Source: Streptomyces chattanoogensis
GTDB taxonomy: Bacteria > Actinomycetota > Actinomycetes > Streptomycetales > Streptomycetaceae
DNA: 64,000 nucleotides
Direction: 5' to 3'
Assembly (NCBI RefSeq): GCF_001294335.1
Contig: NZ_LGKG01000146.1
Span: 1-64,000 of the forward strand
Both the position numbers and the translations under genes were made by a program. This document shows positions 8,418-17,132 of the stretch, piece by piece. Position 1 is the first letter of the stretch. Each line of letters opens with the position of its first letter. The notes below the pieces were generated by a model, which was not told where the DNA came from, made no database searches, and saw nothing but the letters and a program-made list of their open reading frames with translations.

Positions 8418-9161
8418 TCAGCCCGCCCGGGTGGCGACCACCAACCGGCACCGCGGGCTGCCGTCGGGGCGTCGGCCGAGCTCCGGAAGCGCGTGCAGCC
8501 GCACGTCGAACCCGGTCCGGGCCAGCTCCGCTCGCACGTCCGCAAGGCGGAACGTCCGGTAGTACATGACGAAGCGTGGGCGCCACACCGCGTTACGGAC
8601 CCGCATCGCCGCATCGAAGGCGAGCAGCGTCCAGTAACCGGACGACCCCGGACGGGCCGGCGCAACGATGGGGAACACGAACCGGCCGCCGGGGCGCAGC
8701 GCGGAGTGCACCTGCGCGAACAGCCCCGGCCGCTCCCGGGGCAGGAAGTGCCCGAACGCGCCGAAGCTCACCGCAAGATCGAAGACCGGCCCGAAGGGGA
8801 GGGCCCGCGCATCCGCCCGTACCCACTCCACACGCGGTGCGGCGGCCGTCGTCCGGACACGGGAGCGGCCCACCGCAAGCATCCCCGCACTGATGTCGAC
8901 CCCGGTGACCCGCCTCCGGCACACCTGGCGCAGTACGTCCATACCGGCGCCGGTACCGCAGCACAGGTCGAGGCCGCTGTCGAACGGGCCGAGCGTGCGC
9001 AGTGCGCGGGAGACGGGAGCCAGCACCGACTCCGGGGTCCGGAACGGAGTGACGTCGAATGTGGGGGCGAGCAGGTCATAGCCGCGCTCGACGGAGGACA
9101 GTGCCTGGACGGCGAGTTCACGGAACGTGGGGCCCTGGGGTGCGAACATCGCACTCAGCAT
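8418..9161 (-). CDS. Class I SAM-dependent methyltransferase
   Basis: The roughly 247-residue protein has SAM motif I as GLDLCCGTGAGMDVL at about 62-76, a following acidic residue in TGVDISAGML, and the later motif stretches VRADARALPFG and LRPGGRFVFP. This is the ubiquinone/menaquinone-methyltransferase-like fold used for many small molecules. The start is ATG at 9161; a second ATG at 9149 is equally possible. The frame is open upstream into a pseudogene region and that part should not be counted. Substrate unknown. Confidence 0.88.
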   Translation of the reverse strand: MLSAMFAPQGPTFRELAVQALSSVERGYDLLAPTFDVTPFRTPESVLAPVSRALRTLGPFDSGLDLCCGTGAGMDVLRQVCRRRVTGVDISAGMLAVGRSRVRTTAAAPRVEWVRADARALPFGPVFDLAVSFGAFGHFLPRERPGLFAQVHSALRPGGRFVFPIVAPARPGSSGYWTLLAFDAAMRVRNAVWRPRFVMYYRTFRLADVRAELARTGFDVRLHALPELGRRPDGSPRCRLVVATRAG

Positions 9162-9178
9162 AGGCCCACCGTCCTGCG

Positions 9179-9465
9179 TCATCCCAGGCCCAGCAGCTCC
9201 GCCAGATTCCCGTAGGGGGCGTCCGAGCCGAAGAGGGTGCGGGTGGGAGTTCCTGGGCGTGGACCGGGCCAGGTCGATCGCGTCCATCCAGTTGTCTCCC
9301 GCCAGTCGGCCCATCACCAGGGGAACCGTCGGATGGCGGGCCGCCAGGGCGGCCAGGGTGCGCAGGTCCGCCGCGGTGGGGGGGCGTAACCGTGGACGAC
9401 CACCGGGAGGTTGGCGTGGTCGTGCGCCGCCCGATCGGCTGCCCACCCGCGTCATCCGCCAGGTG
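9179..9465 (-). pseudogene. Amidohydrolase (PF04909-type) remnant with frameshift and internal deletion
   Basis: Three pieces of one amidohydrolase gene are seen leftwards in order. Near 9395-9450 the frame reads DHANLPVVVHGYAP. After a run of seven C the reading moves to another frame with TAADLRTLAALAARHPTVPL and DNWMDAIDLARSTP (about 9265-9385). A gap then joins directly to TRTLFGSDAPYGNLAELLGLG and a stop at 9179. The segment that normally lies between the helix after DNWMDAID and the GSDAP metal-site strand is missing. No frame restores a full protein. Confidence 0.78.
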
Positions 9466-9551
9466 CTGCGGGAGACCATCGCGGGCGCGGAGGGCCGGAG
9501 GCAGCCCGCCCCCGGTGAGCGCGGGCCCCTCCCAGCATGTTCCTCATGTTC

Positions 9552-10538
9552 CTACGGTGCTGTCATGGCCTCGGAGTACTTCTTGATGAGTTCGAAGGAC
9601 CGAATGCGGTCGCCGAGGTCGTAGACGGGTGTGGTCAGCATCAGTTCGTCTGCTCCGGTCTCACCCGCCAGTTGGGCGAGCCGCTGGACGACAGCCTCGG
9701 GTGTCCCGACGGCCTGCTGTGCGCGGAAGCCGGCCAGTGCCTGTCGCTCCTGTGCCGTGAAGGGGTGGGTGGCCGCCTTCTCGGGTGTGGGGAAGGGGAT
9801 CTCGCTCATGCCCTTGAGGAGCCCGGCTTTGACGACGTTCATCGGTCCGACCCGCCACGCGGCTTCCTCCTCCGTCTCGGCGCACACCGTCTCCACGCAC
9901 ACCAGCACCCGAGGCTCCTCGCACCAACGGGACGGGGTGAACTCGGCCCGGTAACGTTCCAGCGCCGCCTGGGTGTTGCCCGGCCGGATGTGGTGCGCCA
10001 TGGCGATCGGCAGGCCGAGTGCTGCGGCGAGCGCGGCACCTGCGGTGCTGGAGGACAGCAGCCACGGCTCCGGCAGCGGGCCGAGTGCGACCTCGTCGAC
10101 CAGGAAGGACAGGATCGCGGCCACGTCGTCGTGGTACTCCGCATCCGTCGTCGGTCCGGCTCCCCGGCGCAGTGCCCGTGCGGTGGCCTCGTCGAAGGTG
10201 CCGGGGCCGCGGCCGATGCCCAGGTCGATGCGGTCCGGGTGCAGGGCAGCCAGGGTTCCGAACTGCTCCGCCAGCGTGAGGGGTGCGTGGTTGGGTGCCA
10301 GTACTCCGCCTGAACCGAGACGGATGACGGAGGTCGAGGCGGCGGAGTGCGCGGTCAACACGACCGGCGGGAACGCGCCGATGGCGGGCGAGTGGTGGTG
10401 CTCGGCGTACCAGATCCGGTGGTAGCCCAGCCGTTCCAGTCCCTGCGCGAAGGCGGCGGTGTCGCGCAGGGTCTCCACGGCCCGGGTGCCTGTTTGGACC
10501 ATCGCGACTTCCAGCGCTGAAAGAGGTACATCAATCAT
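9552..10538 (-). CDS. Luciferase-like (LLM class, MsnO8-type) flavin-dependent oxidoreductase
   Basis: The 328-residue protein has the family pattern LSALEVAMVQTG at the start, then LERLGYHRIWYAEHHHSP, IRLGSGGVLAPNHAPLTLAEQFGTLAALHPDRIDLGIGRGPG and, near the end, GTPEAVVQRLAQLAGETGADELMLTTP. These belong to the TIM-barrel FMNH2/F420-type monooxygenases. The MsnO8-like branch is common beside antibiotic genes, but substrates are mostly unknown. It starts at ATG 10538; the much longer open frame upstream is a shadow of the plus-strand MFS gene. It stands alone and leftward, divergent from the cluster that follows. Confidence 0.9.
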   Translation of the reverse strand: MIDVPLSALEVAMVQTGTRAVETLRDTAAFAQGLERLGYHRIWYAEHHHSPAIGAFPPVVLTAHSAASTSVIRLGSGGVLAPNHAPLTLAEQFGTLAALHPDRIDLGIGRGPGTFDEATARALRRGAGPTTDAEYHDDVAAILSFLVDEVALGPLPEPWLLSSSTAGAALAAALGLPIAMAHHIRPGNTQAALERYRAEFTPSRWCEEPRVLVCVETVCAETEEEAAWRVGPMNVVKAGLLKGMSEIPFPTPEKAATHPFTAQERQALAGFRAQQAVGTPEAVVQRLAQLAGETGADELMLTTPVYDLGDRIRSFELIKKYSEAMTAP

Positions 10539-11078
10539 TCCGTCAGCATAGAGATCGAGTGTTCGACGGGGGCGTGGTGATCCGTGCCGCGCATCCGGAC
10601 GCTTCGGATCGTTCGGCTCGTTGCCGCCGCCGGACATTGGGGCAGTCGCCAAAGCCCAACGGCACGACGGTGGCCTGCGGCGCATACGCACCGGATTTTG
10701 TGAGGGAGGGATTTCCCCGAGCGCTCGGCCCGGCCACCTCGTCGATTTCTCGCTGTGCCGGAAGAACCGGAAGAAGAGGATGCCCAACCTCTTCCCGATC
10801 CGGGAGCGGGGTGAGGGACGCGAGGATTCCGTGCGGGGATTCGGTGATGCCTTCCACATATTGCGGGGAATATCGGCGGGGATACGGGAGCAGCTGGACG
10901 GCGTGGGTCCGTATCGGCCGGGACCTTTCGCGCGGGGGCGGTAGGCCGTACGGGAGGACGGTGCGGCACCGTTCGGGTGAGGGACACGCTCCCGGGCGGA
11001 GGAAGGGGCGGCCGGGGCGGACCGGGCGTGCCAACCTGCGGCGGGGGCCACAGGGGGCTCGCGAAGGGCTTGTGCTCC
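10539..11078. other. 540-base intergenic region, no supported gene
   Basis: The stretch separates the divergent luciferase-like gene and the first MFS gene of the following operon. Small open frames exist on both strands, but none has a ribosome site, family-like sequence or convincing codon bias. It most likely holds the promoters of both flanking units and a long leader for the exporter gene. Confidence 0.5.
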
Positions 11079-12491
11079 ATGGACGCCTGGAAGGTGCGGC
11101 GGGCCGGAGCCGTTCTGCCGCTGCTGGTGTACTGCGGGCTGTGCACCACGGTGATCAGTTCGCTCGGGGCGCTGCTCGTGCCCGCGGTGGCGGCCGACCA
11201 ACGGGTTCCGGTGAGTACGGCCCAGTGGATGCTGACCGGGAACCTGCTGGTCGGCGCCGTCACCACCCCGGTCCTGGGCCGGCTGGCCGACGGTCCGCGC
11301 AGCCGGCGGATGCTCCTGCTGGCGCTCGCCGCGGTGGCCCTGGGCTCGGCGCTCGCGGCCACCGCCGGGACCTTCCCGCAACTGCTGGCCGGGCGGGCGC
11401 TTCAGGGGCCGACCTGCGGGATGGTCCCGGTGACGATGGCCCTGGCGCGCCGCCATCTGCCGTCGGACAGGGTGGAGCAGGCCATCGCGACGCTGGCCGT
11501 CACGGCCGCGACCGGTGCCGGCCTGAGCTGTCCGGTGACCGGCTTCCTCGCCCAACACCTCGACTACCACTGGGCGTTCTGGCTGGCGCTCGCGTTCGTC
11601 ACCCCGGCCTTCGCGGGGGTCCTGCTGATCCTGCCGCCCGACCGTACGGACCGGGAACCGCGTCCCGCCGCCGACCCGGTGGGCGTCGCCCTGCTCGCCG
11701 CCGGGCTGGTGTGCCTGATCCTGCTGGCCGGGCAGGGCGCGCAGTGGGGCTGGCGCTCGCCGGCCGTCCTGGGGCTGCTCCTGGGCACCGTGCTGCCCGC
11801 GGCCGCTTGGACGCGGTGGGAGCGGCACACCGGCCGGCCGCTGGTACGCCCCGCCCTGCTCGGCCACTCCGACGTCGCGCTGGCCAATGCCGCCGCCTTC
11901 GCGCTCAGCGCGGCCGCCTTCGTCGGTCTGTCCGCTGTCGGCACGATGGCGCAGGCCCCCGCGTCGACCGGGTACGGCCTCGGGCTGTCGGCCTTCGCGG
12001 TGGGGTGCCTGATGCTGCCGATGTCGGCCGGGAGTCAGGCGGCGGGACGGCTGAGCCGCCGGCTGACCGCAAGGGTCGGGCCACGGGTGACCCTCGCGGT
12101 GGGCGGAGCCCTGGTGGCCGTCGCCCAACTCGGCCTGAGCGCCTGTCACTACCGGCTGTGGCATCTGCTGCTCGCCATGGCGCTCCTCGGTCTGGGTACC
12201 GGCCTGACCTGGACGTCGGTGCCGAGGCTCGTCCACGGTGCGGTCCCCGCCGGCGAGCTGGGCGGCGTGCTGAGTTTCAACCATGTGCTGCGGGTCGCCG
12301 GTTCCACTCTGGGCAGTGCCACGACCGGCGCGGTGCTGGCCGCGCACACCGCCCCCGGCAGCCTGCCCGGTGACGCGGGCTACCGTACGGCCTTCGCCGC
12401 GAGTGCGGCGGGCTGCGGACTCGTACTGGTGGGAATTCTGAGCCGGGTGGTGACCGAATCGTCTCGGGAGGCGGTTCGGAACTCGGGCTGA
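11079..12491 (+). CDS. MFS exporter, DHA2-like, first gene of a putative biosynthetic operon
   Basis: This 470-residue protein has about 14 hydrophobic helices, the MFS loop motif GRLADGPRSRRM and the helix-5 region GLSCPVTGFLAQHLDYHWAFW. It is typical of drug/metabolite exporters. The ATG at 11079 is preferred; the open frame begins 102 bases earlier without a ribosome site. Seven plus-strand genes follow in the same direction, five of them joined by overlaps, so the exporter probably secretes or gives resistance to their product. A stem-loop follows the stop (12490-12519). Confidence 0.88.
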   Translation: MDAWKVRRAGAVLPLLVYCGLCTTVISSLGALLVPAVAADQRVPVSTAQWMLTGNLLVGAVTTPVLGRLADGPRSRRMLLLALAAVALGSALAATAGTFPQLLAGRALQGPTCGMVPVTMALARRHLPSDRVEQAIATLAVTAATGAGLSCPVTGFLAQHLDYHWAFWLALAFVTPAFAGVLLILPPDRTDREPRPAADPVGVALLAAGLVCLILLAGQGAQWGWRSPAVLGLLLGTVLPAAAWTRWERHTGRPLVRPALLGHSDVALANAAAFALSAAAFVGLSAVGTMAQAPASTGYGLGLSAFAVGCLMLPMSAGSQAAGRLSRRLTARVGPRVTLAVGGALVAVAQLGLSACHYRLWHLLLAMALLGLGTGLTWTSVPRLVHGAVPAGELGGVLSFNHVLRVAGSTLGSATTGAVLAAHTAPGSLPGDAGYRTAFAASAAGCGLVLVGILSRVVTESSREAVRNSG

Positions 12492-12519
12492 ATTCTGGCC
12501 TCCCGGGTTGCCGGAATTC
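12490..12519. terminator. Stem-loop after the MFS stop codon
   Basis: GAATTCTGGC and GCCGGAATTC form a 10-base stem with one G-T pair and a 10-base loop, starting inside the stop codon of the exporter gene. There is no T-run. It may be a partial terminator or RNA-stability element that reduces expression of the genes downstream. Confidence 0.55.
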
Positions 12520-12615
12520 CCTTCCATCCCGTTGATGAAGTCAGGGAATTGTCTTCTTGTCATCCTCATAGCGGTCCGTCACACTGCACACGATTCCCGA
12601 TTTCAGGGTGGGCAC

Positions 12616-14079
12616 ATGGGATGGCTCGCATTCGGATATTTCGTCTCCTACATTCCCTACGCGATGTTGGTGAAGGCCCTCTCCAGTGGTGTGCTGCCAG
12701 GCACCCACGGCCCGGTCGGGGGGCTGGTTCTGCTACCCGCGGCAGCGATGGGCCAGTTGGTCGCCATGCCGGTGTTCCTGGCCGCTTCCGGATGGTGGCG
12801 GTACGCCGGCCGACGTGAACTGATGGAACGTCAATTCCCTTTTCCCGGACGGGATGCGGCGGTGTCGGGCCTGTTCGCGGCGCTGATCATCGGCACGACC
12901 ACACTCAACTACACCTTCGCCGGTGTCTCGATCCTGCTCATGCTGCTGCTGATGCGCGGCGGAGTGCTGATCATCGCGCCCGTGATGGACACCCTCCGAC
13001 GACGGCACGTCCGGGCCTCCGCCTGGGTGGCCGTGGCATTCAGCCTGGTCGCGGTCGGCGTGGGGCTCGGCGATGTGACGGGCTACCGCATGACCTTCGG
13101 CGCCGTCCTGAGCCTGGCGGTCTACCTGGCGGGATACGTGGGCCGGTTCGAGGTCATGAGCCGGGTGGCCAAGACGGGGACCGTGGCGACCGACCGGCGC
13201 TACTTCGTCGAGGAGCACGCCGCCGCCCCTGCCTGGCAGCTGCTGCTGCTCGTACTCGGGGCGGCTCTTGGCCAAGCACAGTTGCGGGAGGGCTTCACCA
13301 CGTTCCTCACCACCCCCACGGCCCTGGGCGCGGCCGCGATCGGGGTTGCCTACGAGGCGCTCTTCGTCTTCGGCACCCTGATCTACCTCGACCGCCGTGA
13401 GTACAGCTGGTGCGTCCCGGCCAACCGGTGTGCCAGCCTGCTCTCCGGCCTGGTCGCCTCGTACGCCCTGGTCTGGCTCGCCGGGCTCGCGGCGCCCGGC
13501 AGCGCCCAGCTGGTCGCTCTGGTCTTCGCGCTGTGCGCGGTGCTGGCACTGTCCTCTCCGGCCCTGGCGGCCAGACGCCGTTGCCGACTGCTGTTCATCT
13601 GCGGCGGCAACACCAGCCGCTCCGCCATGGCGGAGTCGATGGCCAGGGCCGAGCTGGCCGTGCGGACGCCACGCACCCGGGTGAGGCCGCTGCGGGTGGC
13701 CAGCGCCGGGCTGGAGGTGAAGCGGCCGGGCGCGACGATGAGCGACGGCGCGCGGGCCGCGCTCGCGGGGCTGGACATCCCCCGAGCGGCGTACCGGCGT
13801 CACCGGGCCCGACCGGTGACACCCGGGCTCTGCCGTGGCAGTGCCGTGGTCTACTGCATGACCCGGGCACAGTGCGACCAGGTGGCCGCGCTGGTCCCCG
13901 GGCTCGACGGACGGGTGGTCTGCCTGGACCCGGCCGGGGACATCCCGAACCCGGCGGGCCAACCGCCCGAGGAATACCGCGCATGTGCGCGCAGGATCCA
14001 GGCATCCGTCCGTACCAGGCTCCGCGAACACCTCGGCCCGGCCGGGGCCGTCCCGGGGAGCCGCCGTGCCGCCGGTTGA
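12616..14079 (+). CDS. Fusion of a polytopic membrane protein with a low-molecular-weight protein-tyrosine-phosphatase domain
   Basis: This 487-residue protein has about ten hydrophobic helices in residues 1-315, resembling drug/metabolite-transporter-like membrane proteins. A cytoplasmic LMW-phosphatase domain follows from about 322. It shows the P-loop CGGNTSR, that is C-X5-R with Cys329 and Arg335, followed by Ser, and a C-terminal DIPNPAGQPPEEYRAC matching the family tail. Soluble LMW phosphatases are about 150 residues; the membrane fusion is unusual. ATG 12616 is chosen because GGGTGGG precedes it; a TTG 108 bases upstream is also in frame. It overlaps the next gene by 14 bases. Possible roles are signalling, or removing a protecting phosphate during export. 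Confidence 0.85.
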   Translation: MGWLAFGYFVSYIPYAMLVKALSSGVLPGTHGPVGGLVLLPAAAMGQLVAMPVFLAASGWWRYAGRRELMERQFPFPGRDAAVSGLFAALIIGTTTLNYTFAGVSILLMLLLMRGGVLIIAPVMDTLRRRHVRASAWVAVAFSLVAVGVGLGDVTGYRMTFGAVLSLAVYLAGYVGRFEVMSRVAKTGTVATDRRYFVEEHAAAPAWQLLLLVLGAALGQAQLREGFTTFLTTPTALGAAAIGVAYEALFVFGTLIYLDRREYSWCVPANRCASLLSGLVASYALVWLAGLAAPGSAQLVALVFALCAVLALSSPALAARRRCRLLFICGGNTSRSAMAESMARAELAVRTPRTRVRPLRVASAGLEVKRPGATMSDGARAALAGLDIPRAAYRRHRARPVTPGLCRGSAVVYCMTRAQCDQVAALVPGLDGRVVCLDPAGDIPNPAGQPPEEYRACARRIQASVRTRLREHLGPAGAVPGSRRAAG

Positions 14080-14752
14080 CCCCCCGTCGGCTGCCTCCTT
14101 GTCGGTGATCACAGCCCGGCACTGCAAGCGCGCCTACCTGGACCGCGCCGTCCCACGCGGTGTACTGGCCGATGTGCTGCTGGCGGCCGGTCATGCCCCG
14201 TCCGGCCGGAACATCCAGCCATGGCGGGTCAGCGTGGTGTCGGGCGGAACCCTGGAGGTGGTGGTGCGGGCGCTGCGCGAGGCGCTCGACCGGGGCGAGC
14301 CCGCGCGTCCCGACGTCGTCGACCGGGTACCGCGCCTCGACCCGGTGGCCGAGGAACGCGCCAGGGATGCCGCGGACGGCCTGCAGCGGATCCGGGGGAC
14401 GGAGCCGGATTCCCGCACCGGGCGCGCACTGCTCCGCGACAACCTCGGCTTCTACGGGGCCCCTGCCGCGCTGGTCTGCCACCTGCCGGGGAACGCGGTG
14501 GCGGGCACCTTCCTGGAGCTCGGTCTCTTCGTACAGAACGTGATGCTCGGTCTGGTCGCCCACGGTCTGGGCAGCTGCCCGCAGTTCAGCGTGGCCCGCT
14601 ACGCGCACGTGCTGCACCGGACGCTGGACATCGACCGCGGCCGGCTGATCGTCTGCACTCTCGCCGTCGGATACCCGGACGAGAAGGCTCCCGTCAACCG
14701 GTTCGTCCCGCGCCGGGCCCACCTGGAGGAATACATCCGATGGCATCACTGA
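14066..14752 (+). CDS. Nitroreductase-family FMN oxidoreductase
   Basis: The 228-residue protein has the FMN phosphate-binding motif HAPSGRNIQPWRVSVV at about 36-51 and the second flavin stretch GLGSCPQFSVARY at about 167-179. Both are typical of nitroreductase-fold enzymes, which also include dehydrogenases acting in natural-product pathways. The GTG start at 14066 has GGGGAG 5 bases upstream and lies inside the previous gene. The stop overlaps the next gene by 13 bases. It is translationally coupled on both sides. Confidence 0.9.
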   Translation: MPPVDPPSAASLSVITARHCKRAYLDRAVPRGVLADVLLAAGHAPSGRNIQPWRVSVVSGGTLEVVVRALREALDRGEPARPDVVDRVPRLDPVAEERARDAADGLQRIRGTEPDSRTGRALLRDNLGFYGAPAALVCHLPGNAVAGTFLELGLFVQNVMLGLVAHGLGSCPQFSVARYAHVLHRTLDIDRGRLIVCTLAVGYPDEKAPVNRFVPRRAHLEEYIRWHH

Positions 14753-16308
14753 ACGGCGGGCGCCGGGCGGATCTCGTGGCCGTGGCCGCCGCCCCCGACG
14801 ACCTCGGCCCCGGCCGTGTCCGCGGCGCCTGCCGGACGCCCGCGGGCCCCACAGGGCTGGAGGTCCGCGCCGACCTGGTGGGCGATCCGGACCCGTACCG
14901 GCTGCGGCGCCAGGCCCCCGGGCCGCTGACCTACACGTTGCGTTCGTGCCGCCAGGGCGGGCGGTACCAGGGGGGAGCGGTGGAGCGGCGGGCGCGGCTG
15001 CTGCGTGCCGCCGCCCACTACGACCTGGTGGATCTGGAATGGCCGGAGGATCTGGTGCCGGAACTGACCGCCGGTATCCCGCCGCGGCAGCGCCGGATCT
15101 CCTGGCAGGGCGCGGAGGGTGACCGGCTCGGGCTGCACACACGGTTCGCGGCGATGGCAGCCGTGCCCGCCGCGCTCTACCTGCTGGTGCTCGACCCACC
15201 GGCGGACGGGGAGAGCGCGTCCGCTCCCGAACTGCTCGCCGCCCTCGGACGGTCCGATGTCACCGCCTTCGAGACCGGCGAGGGCGGGACGTGGACGCGG
15301 ATCCTCGCCCCCTGGCTGGGCGCCCCGACGGCCTTCGGGCGGCTCGGCGGCCCGGGAGACGACGGGATGCCTGGCCTGCGACAGCTCGTCGAGGACTACG
15401 GGCTGCCGGCACTCCCCCGGTTGACGGATCTCTATGGCATCGCCGGCGGCTCGGTCGCCCTCTCGCTCTCGCCGCGGGTGCACAATGCCGTGCTGCGCGA
15501 GTACGGCCTGCCCGCGCGCTACCTGCCGTTCGCCACCGACTCGTTGGCCGGGCTGCTGAGACGCACGGCCGCCCTCGGCCGGGCGAGCGGGCTGCGCCTG
15601 CGCGGCCTGACCTTGAAGCCTCCGCACAAGGAGGCCGGCGTGGCACTGGCCGACATGGTGAGCCCACAGGCCCGAGCGGTCCGGGCCGCCACCGCCCTGT
15701 TCCACCGGAACGGCTGCTGGCAGGCCGACACCACGGACTTGGCGGGCGCACTCCACACCCTGCAGCGATCCGGCGTCGATCCGGCGGGGCAGCGTGTCGC
15801 CGTCCTGGGGTGTGGTCCCGCCGGACGGGCTGCGGGGCTGGCGCTGCACCGGGCGGGTGCCTCGGTGACGATGGTCAACCGCGGTCCGGAACGCGGCCGG
15901 CAGGCCGCCGCGCTGACGGGCCTGCCCTACGTCCCTTGGACCGAGTTCGCCGTGCGCGGCCACCAGGTGCTGGTCCATGCCACACCACTGGCCGACCGGG
16001 CACCGTTCCCGCCCGCGGACGCCGACCCGGACACGGTCGTCCTGGAGCTGGTCTACCGGGACGGCCCCACCGCCCTGGCCGCCGCCGCACGGGCGCGCGG
16101 ACTACGGGTCATCGACGGGCGCGAGGTGCTGCTCACCCAGGTACGGGAGCAGTTCCGGCTGCTCACCGGCCGCCACATGCCGCTCGGCACGGCCCAGGCG
16201 GCCCTGGCGCGTGGCGGGCCCCGTGCAGACATCAGCGTCGGAGACGAAGACATCGGCATCAAAGACATCAGCGTCGGAGACGACTTCCAGGAGAGCGAGG
16301 CATCATGA
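14740..16308 (+). CDS. Fused type I 3-dehydroquinate dehydratase-like / shikimate dehydrogenase-like protein
   Basis: The 522-residue protein is built like the bifunctional DHQ dehydratase-shikimate dehydrogenase of plants. Residues about 10-225 follow the type I dehydratase: LEVRADL, TLRSCRQGG, YDLVDLEW. However, the active-site His stretch reads SWQGAEGD and the Schiff-base Lys stretch reads LYLLVLDP, so both catalytic residues appear to be lost. From about 226 the dehydrogenase follows: LYGIAGGSVALSLSPRVHN, LKPPHKE (catalytic Lys kept), TTDLAG (Asp kept, NTD Asn changed), VLGCGPAGRAAG and VNRGPERG for NADP. The usual AVNT stretch reads AATA. ATG 14740 has GGAGGA upstream. Its end shares ATGA with the next gene. 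It is probably a specialised, not primary, shikimate enzyme. Confidence 0.85.
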   Translation: MASLNGGRRADLVAVAAAPDDLGPGRVRGACRTPAGPTGLEVRADLVGDPDPYRLRRQAPGPLTYTLRSCRQGGRYQGGAVERRARLLRAAAHYDLVDLEWPEDLVPELTAGIPPRQRRISWQGAEGDRLGLHTRFAAMAAVPAALYLLVLDPPADGESASAPELLAALGRSDVTAFETGEGGTWTRILAPWLGAPTAFGRLGGPGDDGMPGLRQLVEDYGLPALPRLTDLYGIAGGSVALSLSPRVHNAVLREYGLPARYLPFATDSLAGLLRRTAALGRASGLRLRGLTLKPPHKEAGVALADMVSPQARAVRAATALFHRNGCWQADTTDLAGALHTLQRSGVDPAGQRVAVLGCGPAGRAAGLALHRAGASVTMVNRGPERGRQAAALTGLPYVPWTEFAVRGHQVLVHATPLADRAPFPPADADPDTVVLELVYRDGPTALAAAARARGLRVIDGREVLLTQVREQFRLLTGRHMPLGTAQAALARGGPRADISVGDEDIGIKDISVGDDFQESEAS

Positions 16309-17132
16309 CGACAGACACCGCAGATGCGGGGGTCGGTCTCACCCCGCTGCTGGGTGACTGGCTCAGCACGGACGGGCCCACCTCGAGCGGCTTCGCCCGG
16401 CTGACCGTGGGCGGGCACGGCGGCAGCGTACGGGTACGGGCGTTCGTGGGCGGTGACCCGGCTCCCCGGGACTGGGGCGATGCCCCGGCGGTGCTCCACA
16501 CCACGCTGGGCGTGGCCCGGTCGGCGCTCACGGCCGCCTTCGACCTGGGCTTTCTGCGCACCGTCGTCTCGGCCCATCACAAGGGCGGGATCCTCGTGGT
16601 GACCACCTCCAACGTGTTCAGCGAAACGGATGAGCGGACCCGTGCCGATTACTGGACCCGCGAGTTCTTCCACCGCAGCCACGGCCGCTTCGGCCCGTCG
16701 GGCCTCAACGGAGCGGGCACCGGCCGCGCGGACGACCGGCCGAAGGCGACCCGTCCCGTCACAGCGCTCGATGCCGCGCCGCTGGTCGGCTCGTGGATCA
16801 ACTTCGACCGCGCCACCACCGGCATCGTGCACGCCGAGGTCGCCGAGCAGCAGGGCCGGCTCACGGTGCGGCTCCGGGAGGCCGACGGCAGCGACTGGGG
16901 AGCGCTCCCCGTCATCCCGCTGGCCGCCGATACGGCGGGCGGCAGGGCGATCGGCTTCCGGGCGGAGCCGGAACTCGGCCCCGAGCACGGCTCCCGTCAG
17001 GTCTACCTCTGCAGCTACCTCAACCGAGGGCTGCTCACCATCGACGTCCATGCCGCGACGCCCGGCGATCCGTCCGCGAACGTGATGTACCGCGCCCACT
17101 TCCACCGCCCGGACGAACAGAGCGCCGCGTGA
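16305..17132 (+). CDS. Duplicated small beta-barrel-like protein, unknown function
   Basis: The 275-residue soluble protein is made of two related halves. Half one runs from LLGDWLSTDGPTSSGFARLTV to the following APRDWGD. Half two runs from LVGSWINFDRATTGIVHAEV to DGSDWGA. Each then continues with a long strand and a WTREFFHR- or YRAHFHR-like end. The alternating pattern suggests lipocalin/avidin-like meanders, which often bind small molecules or act as isomerases or cyclases. I recognise no named family. It is coupled by ATGA to the shikimate-dehydrogenase-like gene and by GTGA to the next gene, so it should act in the same pathway. Confidence 0.85.
   Translation: MTTDTADAGVGLTPLLGDWLSTDGPTSSGFARLTVGGHGGSVRVRAFVGGDPAPRDWGDAPAVLHTTLGVARSALTAAFDLGFLRTVVSAHHKGGILVVTTSNVFSETDERTRADYWTREFFHRSHGRFGPSGLNGAGTGRADDRPKATRPVTALDAAPLVGSWINFDRATTGIVHAEVAEQQGRLTVRLREADGSDWGALPVIPLAADTAGGRAIGFRAEPELGPEHGSRQVYLCSYLNRGLLTIDVHAATPGDPSANVMYRAHFHRPDEQSAA

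Noticed and set aside
10621..10944. 107-codon ORF in the 10.5-11.1 kb gap
   Set aside because: No ribosome site and unusual composition; it could be a leader but nothing supports translation.
10539..12569. Leftward open frame continuing upstream of the luciferase-like gene, about 680 codons longer
   Set aside because: It lies antisense to the MFS gene, has no start signals, and its Arg/Gly/Pro-rich translation matches no family; it is a high-GC shadow frame.
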